DNA of 64,000 nt from CALVGQ01 sp964369385 (GCA_964369385.1 CAYJEY010000007.1:21937-85936); one strand, 5' to 3'; counted from the first letter of the stretch, positions 20,401 through 26,672 are shown. The notes: a model not told the origin generated them from the sequence alone. Numbers and translations: made by a program.

Positions 20401-20692
20401 ACTTGAAAATGCTATCGATGAAGAAGAAGCTGAAATAATGAACCGTGATGAGCAGAAAGAAAAAACAGATATTAAACGTTTACGTACATATCGTATACTT
20501 GGAATCATTATGTTTATTGTAATTCTAGTGTTCTTACTCATTACGCAAGACTTTAGACAACCTATGACGATTTTCGATCGTTATAGCTTGTATTTTGGAT
20601 TGATTGCATTACTTGGATTATTTGTCATTATTACATTCTATAATGGAAATGATGAAGAAGATGAAGATGAAATGCAAGAGTCTTACAATTAA
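11441..20692 (+). CDS. giant multi-repeat surface protein with three-helix C-terminal anchor
   Basis: 3083 residues. Order: signal peptide (about 1-32); Ser/Thr/Glu-rich stalk (33-130); a long beta-rich adhesin-like region with no domain I can name (130-1680); InlB-like repeats with GYVFDGW/GYVFDKW and FKAHF patterns plus DGIPDVYQ/DGIADKYQ spacers (1680-2500); three Ig-like repeats of about 95 residues (starting near 2520, 2626, 2724), each ending in a 'DGG..... T....' strand; a Thr-rich linker (2830-2870); then three hydrophobic helices (about 2962-2983, 3020-3036, 3050-3067) with an acidic tail. There is no LPXTG motif. ATG 11441 has GGGAGG upstream; an in-frame ATG at 11360 lacks one. It probably mediates adhesion or envelope contact. 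It is monocistronic, with a terminator behind. Confidence 0.85.
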   Translation: MKGNKFFTYLMIFALVIQLLPTQLINVLAESSDTQATTTITESQSTSEGSESSAESLSESSSQTISSTTDDDSTSQTSSVDTTESGLTESQTSTTESQSSEVSEQETSASESESDSSSMTTTSTTEEENVTTQPGLNLLTDTPPLISNNTLKLIEMSVPGDLDTTNGVTETDPVWDYLNYTGNFLYAFVIEKDTVNTTPEGEYRIVTVDIDAFDVGDALPFRIESYGRVVGNGVNSITLSEDETQLVFELINDEIPDTGINASFTIGYTNYYKPTTYHQSAGTPAVAIGNMLLQSPNARIGFSITDSLDSSSNILVEHVLKRDNHGEHSLFESVTISDSQGLDYSGKLASYDESMDVETPTFYLGSDARLDYGNPGEIGTDYTSFFFLYEFSNEIHAPLNNIQYSFNLPSEFRISSSSVSQSDAKVKSYATFKYDGAKGSSSIATGSGLSTGQTFSISSYNSQETSLTKDKMDSLVGSVPYPDQYFSAQIVNNYPTTSSSYYGVYSYASLDDLAPGEYDSDPIVVTYDQVVLQEDGTYKVETQTYDYGTMRIVVPEYQFQDRTTLTMYEPLKVNYIDEDSTRYGFRVNIDVSTSDIQNDIAALSYQDEIVSIEIPEFFDPFTFELQNYEDEFTAYKVYYENNESSEWISTNGNKTVIDLKDKDGSPVTKFELQISDRGLMEASIGSGYDSSFYFTGKFSKPTDGDNWIETSFDIIDADTLSTIKDDLEIKWEYMDGVDNMFVNVEYYGYNADQNYLLSEFDGAFTPYELEVEVDTYTDTKKGVEERDSSRIYRNVTLDIDGSEQMFNQLSGYFNFSGNTQRVTFYGDTWLEYTTNLNDEYRKVMIYGSAFNQKIPLLEGEYITDVNLRVDGIRMISGTTDVEILALKYSKHRDTPSGDRILPRETATVTFSAEGELINDVLEGEFDDPTSEKLTDSTPLYFRYEVDLDLYHEGRNDIEYGEASISRNNVLYGETLVHLPIAMEDYVYSDDPGFVYYPEGSKVYLEMNSQYFSYVGYDERVSIETLGTGNKTYLVYDLAGIPVDIKGSSSVEQTILNFPVGTFLANQSVKENEEHSIFLNGYVDIGPLANISSENAPYVSLNKNGTYSSYNYIGKHTVDDVEQITKGSGNEDFSDRLVPLDVDKKLTVVALVADTITIYTGKDITGESTKIFNGTDYVAYEYSNLVISTEIQTRAYEYRDYHLVLQLPTQDETLELAEVEYTSANSVYLRNLVDSVKVEGDFAELNYEVSYYSDFTFDTNLGEIDYVGTEITDEVDLTKAKYVLIKIDYVPVDSTLSVELKVNAVESDMYSLAHEKVAYTSAFSRYKTAEEDASGVEKVQLQEATSSNLGKFIFNWYELEGIIFKEHLTEEPNGVYNQTNEEYVSMSTGADLYFKDIESSNASEHTVILGEYESSVTGKYTALIQPKGSVGTRVPYEVIFDLEKMGLWTDYRITSSGHEEENKAINNNYPRINNANTVGVEFYADTVGFENTVDEVASPDAQITATDEEFLLGQVDIGLYQNPKLISSASDVMTYVGEELEFSMTLNGTGSIKTDQVDELYKLEDEDTYADRTVAVDDTNDKQFNVVLKGNKHTFQGYSFAQKDATTPAVNWFGEDVELTTTYRVNDLAKVTFHQSEYDSNTSDAIDPIQGEWVDSDHLETVDVELKVTSVTSTSAPLVLSQVPEIIAPEGYVFDGWRRRTESGSLYSTKYYTFSESTNFTRNDHFYPVFLEDKVGAIDPDTKEEIGDGIPDVYQVRIEYTISDGGEATLERTGEIINDPTNMIYFYAMRLTTSNPQPSEAYPDPTLNPAYWASSYGYVKLKSEDIAQITQLDKYHSFEYYYRTYGTSTSKYYEYDVDGVMADNHYGSHKVIKYHIEIVAEEMTITFEKSEGQASKYTEEVVKVKGDEITDTELEDSKDEKRSEAAYGYDFKEWQDVTDPTNPVVVATSDEELKEVIFEEDTTLKPIFTKEQFKVSFEVNSPISDENVTEDAFGNSISGKNEVTVDYQTEIGSADSTIVVPTVTKTTNPVYANLYEFSHWEYTMDSATGVVTGQVSDLNGIEITGNVVFKAVFVPLPSIAIAQHGNATVASKKFTTADGVTSFTSSNVSSLTFDATAPVIDFKVKPADGLHDGVVAYKADANYDVSKIEVHYLPLNGKEVVTSVIYVKDGVLDEAEITKIETATNSTINVDLINEYITVDDIGGSIGEATMIVFHVYTQLEKRTVTFEVEDTTEGLVDKENPDFTVSNTQEEATLEVEYGTDGLEFPTVTEKPGYVFDKWVDESNKEISEDDLLNLEITEDLTFKAHFEEDKIGTDGVSDGIADKYQTTFIFVSSDEDKITVDAENEVVTSDDKKSDVSMKGEDINVDVVDKGHDSFTGWKFYTIDETTKEKVYLQEAGEDILVSQSDALKYMEFEMGQTIYVEAQVETTHFVTSFNVDEEHGSITHPESYEQVLEYDESVLLNTAVESTPHVEVENDMVFVGWYETRDDEKKIVDPTTIPSTGTDLSYTGKFLPKEQASVNEDLVITGNGFTISNDEKATLTVDDIVKNSGSEAWNVVTGEILEPTISEEDLKKIQDVGPDGGIVSVTLTAKDTDGKEVEREILIVVEGTTTDSNEDDAVESETTLGLEADGFILDHSQAGNYDPQEAITNGNANGYVIETSKELVVTPNQEDIDNIKNAPSTGGIYDQRYTITEDGKTVEVTVKVIVEGEDVASKTYDEAGLSLSIVAKDFTIENAEAASLDEELAKLTSEVDAAVKETSEEITNITANPDQLKKIQNAGPDGGVFDLTYTATYVTKTGETYTVEITVKVTVKALPKPPVVVSPGNGDDAGTTTSRPQPSQQVTTAQTTTTVTSESSTTQVTKETATQPEGSIEEGKITIPNLLPEETLKKVEFEGDELDDSMYTVEEDGSITLNPDVLKGLPDGEYVLRVTYGDTTFTTVILVQNEIPMSMGDFTRGNAWSLFDLVMTIIVGVFMVLYFTKRKKVLENAIDEEEAEIMNRDEQKEKTDIKRLRTYRILGIIMFIVILVFLLITQDFRQPMTIFDRYSLYFGLIALLGLFVIITFYNGNDEEDEDEMQESYN

Positions 20693-20703
20693 TTAAATTG
20701 AGG

Positions 20704-20732
20704 AGATATGGGGAACCCATATCTTTTCTTTT
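20704..20732 (+). terminator. rho-independent terminator of giant surface protein gene
   Basis: The 9-bp stem AGATATGGG / CCCATATCT with a GAA loop is followed by TTTCTTTT. Confidence 0.88.
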
Positions 20733-20760
20733 GAAAAAAAAGAAACCGCATCAGCGGTTT
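20731..20760 (-). terminator. terminator of the DM13 lipoprotein gene
   Basis: Read on the minus strand, the 7-bp stem AAACCGC / GCGGTTT (20743-20760, 4-base loop) is followed by a T-rich run. It begins at the stop codon of the lipoprotein gene. Confidence 0.8.
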
Positions 20761-21247
20761 ACTTCATTGTGATTTCAACGATTTCAGCAGAACCAAAATC
20801 TTCAGAGAATTTATCACACCAAATAGATATTGCAGTGTAGTTAGCTAAGTTAGTGCTTCCTAAATCAATGATGATAGTTTCATTATCATAAGCGCGTTCT
20901 AGTTTTTCTAGGTTTACCTCATAAACAAACTCACCTTTAGAGTCATATGTACCAAGGGAAACAAAAACATCAGGAGCTTCACCATCATAAGAGAAATTAC
21001 TTAATACAAGTGTATTATCATCACGAAACTCAGCGTGACCTTCAACATCATGTTCACCTAATTGAATTACTGCGCTCTTGATTGGTTCAGCATCACTTGT
21101 AGTTTGTGTTGTTTCAGCAGTTTCACTTGTGGATTGTGTAGTTGTAGTTGTTGGAGTAGCACTAGTCGTTGGATCATCCTTATCTGTAGATGAGCACCCA
21201 CTAAGCACGAATAATACGGCAAGGATAATAATGATTTTTTTTGACAT
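20759..21247 (-). CDS. DM13-domain lipoprotein
   Basis: 162-residue lipoprotein. The signal peptide ends in lipobox LSGC, followed by a Thr/Ser-rich linker of about 35 residues and a single DM13 domain (about residues 60-160): GHAEFRDDNTLVLSNFSYDG, APDVFVSLG, then IIDLGS, and ISIWCDKFSEDFG with the conserved Cys. DM13 domains occur in extracellular proteins and have been proposed to bind a redox or metal centre through that Cys; the function here is unknown. I chose ATG 21247 because GAGGG lies 6 bases upstream; the ATG 12 bases earlier overlaps that site. It has its own promoter, divergent from the amino-acid ABC operon. Confidence 0.82.
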   Translation of the reverse strand: MSKKIIIILAVLFVLSGCSSTDKDDPTTSATPTTTTTQSTSETAETTQTTSDAEPIKSAVIQLGEHDVEGHAEFRDDNTLVLSNFSYDGEAPDVFVSLGTYDSKGEFVYEVNLEKLERAYDNETIIIDLGSTNLANYTAISIWCDKFSEDFGSAEIVEITMK

Positions 21248-21277
21248 AATAACCCTCATTTCTATTTATATATTTTA

Positions 21278-21306
21278 AGTATAAGACACAAAGAGAAGAT
21301 GTTCAA
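21278..21306 (-). promoter_or_regulatory. promoter of the DM13 lipoprotein gene
   Basis: On the minus strand, TTGAAC (21301-21306) and TATACT (21278-21283) are separated by 17 bases, about 31 bases upstream of the start codon. Confidence 0.75.
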
Positions 21307-21395
21307 TGACTTTGACCAAGCAGTTAAGAAATAAAGGATTAATCTAGTGAAAACAGGCTATTAAATCATAAATAAGCATAAAATTAGCACATAAG

Positions 21396-21425
21396 TTTAC
21401 AATAAGGTGCATAATAAGGTATTCT
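21396..21425 (+). promoter_or_regulatory. promoter of the amino-acid-type ABC operon
   Basis: TTTACA (21396-21401) and TATTCT (21420-21425) have an 18-base spacer. The predicted leader is short. No T-box or other riboswitch-like structure is visible. Confidence 0.55.
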
Positions 21426-21447
21426 ATTAGTAGTAGGAGGAAGAAAT

Positions 21448-22284
21448 ATGAAAAAAATAAGAAGCTTGATTGCATTAATATTATTAGGCGTATTGATCAC
21501 TGGATGTACACAAAACTCAAGTAGTAATAATGAAGGAGATGTTCTTCGAGTAGGTATGGATTTACAGTTTCCACCATTCTCATATATTGGGGATGATGGT
21601 GAACCAACGGGATTTGAGCCAATCATTGCAGAAGCTTTTGGAGAATATTTAGGAAGAGAAGTTGAAATTGTAAATACTGATTTTGGTTTACTGATTCCTG
21701 CCCTTGAAACAGGTGATGTAGATATATTGATTGCCGATATGTCTTACACTGAAGAAAGAGCACAGAAAGTAGATTTCTCAGATCCTTATCGTTATAGTCA
21801 ATCACTTGCACTAGTAAATGCAGATTATGCTGCACAACACAATATTACAGATGAAATGATGGCAGAAGAGTTTTTCCATTTAGATGGAATGAAACTTGTT
21901 GGGTTAACAGGAACATTTGGTGTTGTTGTACCACAAAGTTATGGTGCAGAAGTTACTGAAGTAACTGAAATTGGAAGTGGCATCATTGAAGTAACTAGTG
22001 GGATTTCTACGGCACTTGTAGCTTCAAATGAGGTGCATAGTTTTCATGCCGCAAATCCCGATACGACAATCGTGTATGGAGTTGGTAATGTATCAGAATC
22101 TAGTTTTGTAGTAAGAAAAGGGGACAGCGAAATGCTAAACCAAGCTAATGAATTCATTGCAAGTATGTATGAAGATGGTGGATTCTATGACCAAATCAGA
22201 GAAGAGTATGATGTGATTATTAGTGAATTTTTAGAAAGTGAAGAACTAGGATTAGATTATATTATCTATCCACCTAATAAATAG
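21448..22284 (+). CDS. amino-acid-type ABC importer binding lipoprotein (SBP_bac_3)
   Basis: 278-residue lipoprotein with lipobox ITGC. Family-3 binding-protein signatures follow: VGMDLQFPPFSYIGDDGEPTG near the start of the mature protein, FGLLIPALETGDVDILIADMSYTEERAQKVDFSDPY, and GLTGTFG. This class binds polar amino acids, opines or small organic ions outside the cell and passes them to the permease. The permease and ATPase follow immediately, forming a complete importer. GGAGGAAG lies 6 bases before the ATG. Ligand-binding residues cannot be assigned to one amino acid by eye. Confidence 0.92.
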   Translation: MKKIRSLIALILLGVLITGCTQNSSSNNEGDVLRVGMDLQFPPFSYIGDDGEPTGFEPIIAEAFGEYLGREVEIVNTDFGLLIPALETGDVDILIADMSYTEERAQKVDFSDPYRYSQSLALVNADYAAQHNITDEMMAEEFFHLDGMKLVGLTGTFGVVVPQSYGAEVTEVTEIGSGIIEVTSGISTALVASNEVHSFHAANPDTTIVYGVGNVSESSFVVRKGDSEMLNQANEFIASMYEDGGFYDQIREEYDVIISEFLESEELGLDYIIYPPNK

Positions 22285-22298
22285 ATAAGGAAATAAAA

Positions 22299-23033
22299 AT
22301 GAAAAATAAAACAGAAAAGCTTCAATATTTAATTGTTATCGCGGTCTTCATTGTAGGGATTGGACTAGCACTTGTCTATACGATTCCAAATCCACAATAC
22401 AATATGATTTTAGACCAATCAGATTTATTAATTGAGGCGTTTGTGATGACAATACTTGTGAGCCTTGTGTCATTGGTGGGGGCTTTAGTACTGGGGTTTG
22501 TTCTGTTCATGATGATGCGCTCTAAAATTGTAGTAATTCGTGCAATTTCAAATGTTTTCAATGAAATCATTATGGGGACACCTTTACTTGTCATGATTTT
22601 CCTTGTTACATATGTAATTGGTGATGTGATTCAATTTGATGATAAGCTTGTGTTAGGAATAGCAGCCCTAATTCTTTACAATAGCCCATATATTGCCAAT
22701 GCCTATGAATCGGTAGCGGCAGTTGTCGATGAAGACCAATACGTAGTGATGGATTTATATCATTTTAAGTGGTATCAAAAATATCGCTATGTGATTGTAC
22801 CACAAATGATAAAGCCTTTTATTCCTTCACTTATTAACAATCTATCAAGTGTAATTAAGAGTTCTTCTTTATTGAATATTATTTCAATTACAGAAATTAC
22901 ATACTTAGTAAGAACGATAGCTGCGCGTAACTATGCATTTATTGAAGGATATTATGTGATGTGGATGATGTATCTTATCGTGACAATTCCGCTTTCAATG
23001 ATTGCGAAGTGGGTAGGAAAGAAGGTATCATAA
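22299..23033 (+). CDS. amino-acid-type ABC importer permease (HisM/GlnP family)
   Basis: 244-residue membrane permease with about five to six helices. An early helix (LIVIAVFIVGIGLALVYTI) precedes the transport domain, which contains FNEIIMGTPLLVMIFLV, a variant of the family segment that normally reads RGTPLLVQ, and a C-terminal EAA-like loop (YHFKWYQKYRYVIVPQMIKPFIPSLINN). Its stop codon overlaps the ATPase start (TAATG), showing translational coupling. The substitution around the usual RGTPLLVQ motif (MGTPLLVM) is mild. It works with the upstream binding lipoprotein. Confidence 0.9.
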   Translation: MKNKTEKLQYLIVIAVFIVGIGLALVYTIPNPQYNMILDQSDLLIEAFVMTILVSLVSLVGALVLGFVLFMMMRSKIVVIRAISNVFNEIIMGTPLLVMIFLVTYVIGDVIQFDDKLVLGIAALILYNSPYIANAYESVAAVVDEDQYVVMDLYHFKWYQKYRYVIVPQMIKPFIPSLINNLSSVIKSSSLLNIISITEITYLVRTIAARNYAFIEGYYVMWMMYLIVTIPLSMIAKWVGKKVS

Positions 23034-23743
23034 TGAAATTTGAACTTAAAAATTGTACAAAGAAGTACGGTGACCAACTTGTACTAGATGATATATCCAT
23101 TTCTTTAGATCAAGTAAAAGCCTTAGGAATTATAGGTGAATCTGGGTGTGGAAAGTCTACACTGCTTCGCCAACTTGCAGGTATTGAGTCACTGGATCAA
23201 GGGGAGATTGATATTAATGGATTGTCACCTGAGAAAAATAAACAAGTGTTTCAACAACAAATTGGATATGTGTTTCAAAAGCATAACTTGTTTCCTCATT
23301 TAAGCATTCGTAAAAATCTTTTGTTGATATTAGAGAAAATTAAGAAGATGGATTCAAGCCAAGCAAACGTAAAAGTTGATGAAGTTTTAGCTAGTTTGAA
23401 AATTTCAGATATAGCAGAGAAGAAACCGAATCAAGTATCTGGAGGACAAGCACAACGTGCTTCAATCGCAAGAGCTCTATCTACAGATTCAAAATTATTG
23501 TTTCTAGATGAACCAACAGCAGCACTTGATCCTATTTTAACGGAAGAAGTACTAAAATCAGTAACTACCTTAAAAGACAAAGGAATTGAATTTGTGTTTA
23601 TTACGCACGAATTGGAATTTTTAAAAGACTTTGCAGACTATGTTATTTTCATGGAGCAAGGTAAAATTGTAGAACATGGAACAATTGATATTATGAAAAA
23701 TCCAAAAACTGAAAAATTAGGAAAATTTTTACGTATAAAATAG
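23033..23743 (+). CDS. amino-acid-type ABC importer ATPase (GlnQ/HisP family)
   Basis: 236-residue ATPase. Walker A is GESGCGKST, the Q-loop is VFQKHNLFPHL, the signature is VSGGQAQRASIARAL, Walker B is LLFLDEPTAALDP and the switch His is in FITHELEF. ATG 23033 overlaps the permease stop by one base and has GGAAAGAAGG upstream; an upstream in-frame start at 22961 would lie inside the permease gene and is unlikely. GlnQ relatives are about 240 residues, so the length fits. No clear terminator separates it from the pyrG promoter. Confidence 0.92.
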   Translation: MKFELKNCTKKYGDQLVLDDISISLDQVKALGIIGESGCGKSTLLRQLAGIESLDQGEIDINGLSPEKNKQVFQQQIGYVFQKHNLFPHLSIRKNLLLILEKIKKMDSSQANVKVDEVLASLKISDIAEKKPNQVSGGQAQRASIARALSTDSKLLFLDEPTAALDPILTEEVLKSVTTLKDKGIEFVFITHELEFLKDFADYVIFMEQGKIVEHGTIDIMKNPKTEKLGKFLRIK

Positions 23744-23754
23744 AGTAAAACAAC

Positions 23755-23783
23755 TTGAATTTCGATTAATCTTTCGATATAAT
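23755..23783 (+). promoter_or_regulatory. strong promoter of pyrG
   Basis: TTGAAT (23755-23760) and a perfect TATAAT (23778-23783) are separated by 17 bases. The likely start site is the A-rich stretch near 23789. The transcript would not begin with the GGGC used by Bacillus pyrG attenuation. Confidence 0.85.
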
Positions 23784-23812
23784 ACTAAAATATGTATTAC
23801 GCGGAGGTAAAT

Positions 23813-23857
23813 ATGCGAAAGAGATTGTTGTGCAATACATTTAGAATAGTTAAGTAG
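23813..23857 (+). CDS. putative pyrG leader peptide (14 codons)
   Basis: A 14-residue open reading frame, MRKRLLCNTFRIVK, starts at ATG 23813, 5 bases after a strong GGAGG. Its stop codon TAG (23855-23857) falls in the 5' arm of a rho-independent terminator ahead of pyrG. A ribosome finishing or pausing here would cover that arm. This layout resembles translation-linked attenuation; whether the peptide is made, and what it senses, is inference. No run of regulatory codons is obvious. Confidence 0.5.
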   Translation: MRKRLLCNTFRIVK

Positions 23858-23884
23858 GGATAGTGTTTTAATATCCCTTTTTTT
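23856..23884 (+). terminator. leader terminator (attenuator) before pyrG
   Basis: The 7-bp stem AGGGATA / TATCCCT (23856-23862 with 23872-23878) is followed by seven T residues. It lies between the pyrG promoter and pyrG start, so it must be passed or suppressed for pyrG expression. Confidence 0.75.
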
Positions 23885-23903
23885 ATGGAAGAGAGGAAAG
23901 CAT

Positions 23904-25499
23904 ATGAAGTATATTTTTGTAACAGGTGGAGTCGTATCAGGACTTGGAAAAGGAATTACGGCAGCATCACTAGGCCGTTTATTAAAATCAAGAGGATTAA
24001 AGGTCATCTCTCAAAAGCTAGACCCATATATTAATGTTGATCCAGGAACGATGAGTCCTTATCAACACGGTGAGGTTTATGTGACTGAAGACGGGGCAGA
24101 AACAGATTTAGACTTAGGGCACTATGAGCGTTTTATTGATGAAGACTTAAACCAGTATTCAAACTTAACGACAGGTAAAGTGTATTGGAATGTGTTAAGT
24201 AAGGAGCGTAAAGGGGAATACTTAGGAAATACTGTGCAAGTTATTCCACACATCACAAATGAAATAAAAAAATTCATCTACTCTGTAGGAGAGCACAGTC
24301 AAGCGGATGTAGTCATTACAGAAATTGGTGGAACAGTAGGAGATATCGAGAGTCTTCCATTTATTGAGACAATCCGTCAAGTAGGAATTGAAAAAGGGCA
24401 AGATGATTGTCTATTTATTCATGTAACGCTTGTCCCTTATATTAAAAGCAGTGGAGAACATAAATCAAAACCAACTCAACATAGTGTAAGAGAGCTACAA
24501 AAAAATGGTGTGCACCCAAACATTATTGTAATGCGTAGTGATGAACCTATTGATGAGTCAATCAAAGATAAAATAGCTTTATTTTGCAATGTAGAAAAAG
24601 AATGCGTCATTGAAAATATGACATTGCCTGTATTATATCAAGCACCACTTATGTTGGAAGAACAACGCTTGTCTGAAATTGTATGCAAAAAGTTAAAATT
24701 ACATGCGAAAGAATGTGACTTGAGCGAATGGAATGAAATGTTAGGACACATTGAACAAAGTATAAAACCATGTACAATTGCATTGGTTGGAAAATATGTT
24801 AAACTTCGTGATGCCTACTTATCTGTTGCAGAGGCACTTTACCATGGCGGTTATGCAAATCATGCGAAAGTTCAAATTAAGTGGATTGAAGCAGAAGATG
24901 TAAACGAGTCTACAGTAAAAGAGATTTTTGCAGATGTCGATGGTATTTTGGTTCCAGGTGGATTCGGACATCGCGGAATTGAAGGGAAAATCACGACAGT
25001 AAAATATGCTCGCGAAAACAATATTCCATTCTTAGGGATCTGTCTTGGAATGCAGGTTTCAACGATTGAGTTTGCAAGAAATGTGTTAGGATTAAAAGAA
25101 GCAAATAGTCGTGAATTTGATGAGTTAAGTAGTGATTTAATTATTGATTTTATGGAAGATCAAAGTGATACAATCAACAAGGGTGGAACGATGCGTCTTG
25201 GTGCTTACCCATGTAAGATTAAAGATGGAAGCAAACTTCAAGAAGTTTATCAACAAAGTGAAATTTCAGAACGTCATCGTCATCGTTATGAATTCAACAA
25301 TAAGTATCGAGTTGCATTTGAAGAAAATGGGATGACTTTTAGCGGAACTTCACTCAATAATCTATTAGTTGAAGCTGTTGAAATTCCAAGTTTAGATTAT
25401 TTTGTAGCAGTACAATATCATCCAGAGTTTAAGAGTCGCCCAAATAAACCACATGCACTGTTTAGTGGATTAATTCGTCATGCTCTAAAAAACAAATAG
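23904..25499 (+). CDS. pyrG: CTP synthase
   Basis: 531-residue CTP synthase converting UTP to CTP with glutamine as nitrogen donor. The N-terminal amidoligase domain begins with FVTGGVVSGLGKGITAASLGRLLKSRG (P-loop) and contains DPYINVDPGTMSPYQHGEVYVTEDGAETDLDLGHYERF. The C-terminal glutaminase domain starts near residue 290 and carries the nucleophile elbow LGICLGMQ plus a late YHPEF. Length is normal. GAGAGGAAAG precedes the ATG. It is separated from its promoter by a leader peptide and terminator, so pyrimidine-dependent attenuation is likely. Confidence 0.98.
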   Translation: MKYIFVTGGVVSGLGKGITAASLGRLLKSRGLKVISQKLDPYINVDPGTMSPYQHGEVYVTEDGAETDLDLGHYERFIDEDLNQYSNLTTGKVYWNVLSKERKGEYLGNTVQVIPHITNEIKKFIYSVGEHSQADVVITEIGGTVGDIESLPFIETIRQVGIEKGQDDCLFIHVTLVPYIKSSGEHKSKPTQHSVRELQKNGVHPNIIVMRSDEPIDESIKDKIALFCNVEKECVIENMTLPVLYQAPLMLEEQRLSEIVCKKLKLHAKECDLSEWNEMLGHIEQSIKPCTIALVGKYVKLRDAYLSVAEALYHGGYANHAKVQIKWIEAEDVNESTVKEIFADVDGILVPGGFGHRGIEGKITTVKYARENNIPFLGICLGMQVSTIEFARNVLGLKEANSREFDELSSDLIIDFMEDQSDTINKGGTMRLGAYPCKIKDGSKLQEVYQQSEISERHRHRYEFNNKYRVAFEENGMTFSGTSLNNLLVEAVEIPSLDYFVAVQYHPEFKSRPNKPHALFSGLIRHALKNK

Positions 25500-25531
25500 T
25501 GATATAATAAGATTAATGTAGGAGGTACATT

Positions 25532-26479
25532 ATGAAAAAAATGGTACTTTGTGGATTAGGTTATATCAGCGAGCGAGTTGCCAAAGGATGTGTAGCAGCA
25601 AAAAACATGGAGTTATATGGTTTAGTGAGTAGCAATAGTGAGCGTGCTAAGGAGTACCAAGAACGTTTTCAAGTAGAGAAAATATTCACTACATATGAAG
25701 AAATGTTTGCCGATAAACAAGTAGATGTTGCTTATTTGGCAACACCGAATCATGTACATTATGATCAAATTATGGCTTGTCTAGATCACGGTATACATGT
25801 GATTTGTGAGAAACCGATGGTGGCTACAAAAGAGGAAGTTCAAGCATTGTTTGCACATGCTAAGCAAAAGAATTGTTTCTTAATGGAAGCAGAGAAAACA
25901 TTCTTTTCAGATTTATTGATGGGTGTTAAAGCAATCATTGATGCTGGAGAGATTGGTGAATTACGTCATATTGAGGCAGATTATCATTATGATATTCGTG
26001 CGATGAAATATCCAACTAGTCATTGGGTTTTTCAAAAAAATGGTGGAGTAGCTTTAGATATTGGTGTATATCCAATTTGTTTTGCCCATTATTTTGCACA
26101 AGCGGATGTAAAATCACATACATCAATTAAAAAATATTATGAGGACTATACATGTGAGTTCTTCTATCAGAGTATGATTAACTATAAGAATCATATCAGT
26201 GCAGTTGTGAAAGCTGACTGGTTACAACTGGACACATGTAAAGGTATTGGATACCTCTATGGGACAAAAGGATATATTAAGGTGCCACAGTATTGGAAAG
26301 ACAACAAAGCATCAATATATAACCAGTTAGGTGAATTGGTTAAGGAAATTGAAGTTCAATTTGAGAGTGATTTTACAGGTGAAATTGAACATGTCGCAGA
26401 TTGCTTAACACAAGGGCTACTTCAAAGTCCTATACTTAGTGAAGAAATATCACTGGAGATTTTAAGAGTAATGCAATAA
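25532..26479 (+). CDS. Gfo/Idh/MocA family oxidoreductase
   Basis: 315-residue NAD(P)-dependent oxidoreductase. The Rossmann segment is LCGLGYISERVAKG; the family motif HVICEKPMVA (catalytic-region Lys in EKP) is intact, as is DIGVYPICFAHYF in the second domain. Members oxidise sugars, inositols or related polyols; the substrate here cannot be assigned. It is 32 bases after pyrG with its own GGAGG, and may be transcribed with it. A weak hairpin (CAAGTA/TACTTG near 26495-26530) follows. Confidence 0.9.
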   Translation: MKKMVLCGLGYISERVAKGCVAAKNMELYGLVSSNSERAKEYQERFQVEKIFTTYEEMFADKQVDVAYLATPNHVHYDQIMACLDHGIHVICEKPMVATKEEVQALFAHAKQKNCFLMEAEKTFFSDLLMGVKAIIDAGEIGELRHIEADYHYDIRAMKYPTSHWVFQKNGGVALDIGVYPICFAHYFAQADVKSHTSIKKYYEDYTCEFFYQSMINYKNHISAVVKADWLQLDTCKGIGYLYGTKGYIKVPQYWKDNKASIYNQLGELVKEIEVQFESDFTGEIEHVADCLTQGLLQSPILSEEISLEILRVMQ

Positions 26480-26672
26480 ATGCTTAAATGAAAGCAAGTA
26501 GATGAAGTCAATAGATGGATGTACTTGTTTTTATTTATGTTTAAAATGCGTTAAACTAGCCTAAAATTGTCAAAATATGTTAAAATTTGGATTGCTAATA
26601 CGATTAAATAAATTATATAATTAATACAATTATGCTATAAGCAATGCTAGTTTAAGAAAGGTGGTGATTTTG

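Noticed and set aside
20280..20692. LPXTG sortase anchor at the end of the surface proteins
   Set aside because: No LPXTG-like motif precedes the helices, and there are three helices instead of one plus a basic tail.
21260..21447. T-box or other amino-acid riboswitch before the amino-acid ABC operon
   Set aside because: No T-box word or specifier stem and no terminator are visible; the leader is too short.
23784..23884. Bacillus-type pppGGGC pyrG attenuator
   Set aside because: The predicted start site is A-rich without a G run, and the terminator 5' arm is purine-rich rather than the needed pyrimidine stretch.
26480..26672. c-di-GMP (GEMM) riboswitch before the GGDEF-EAL gene
   Set aside because: The conserved GEMM core sequence is absent; only AT-rich repeats are seen.
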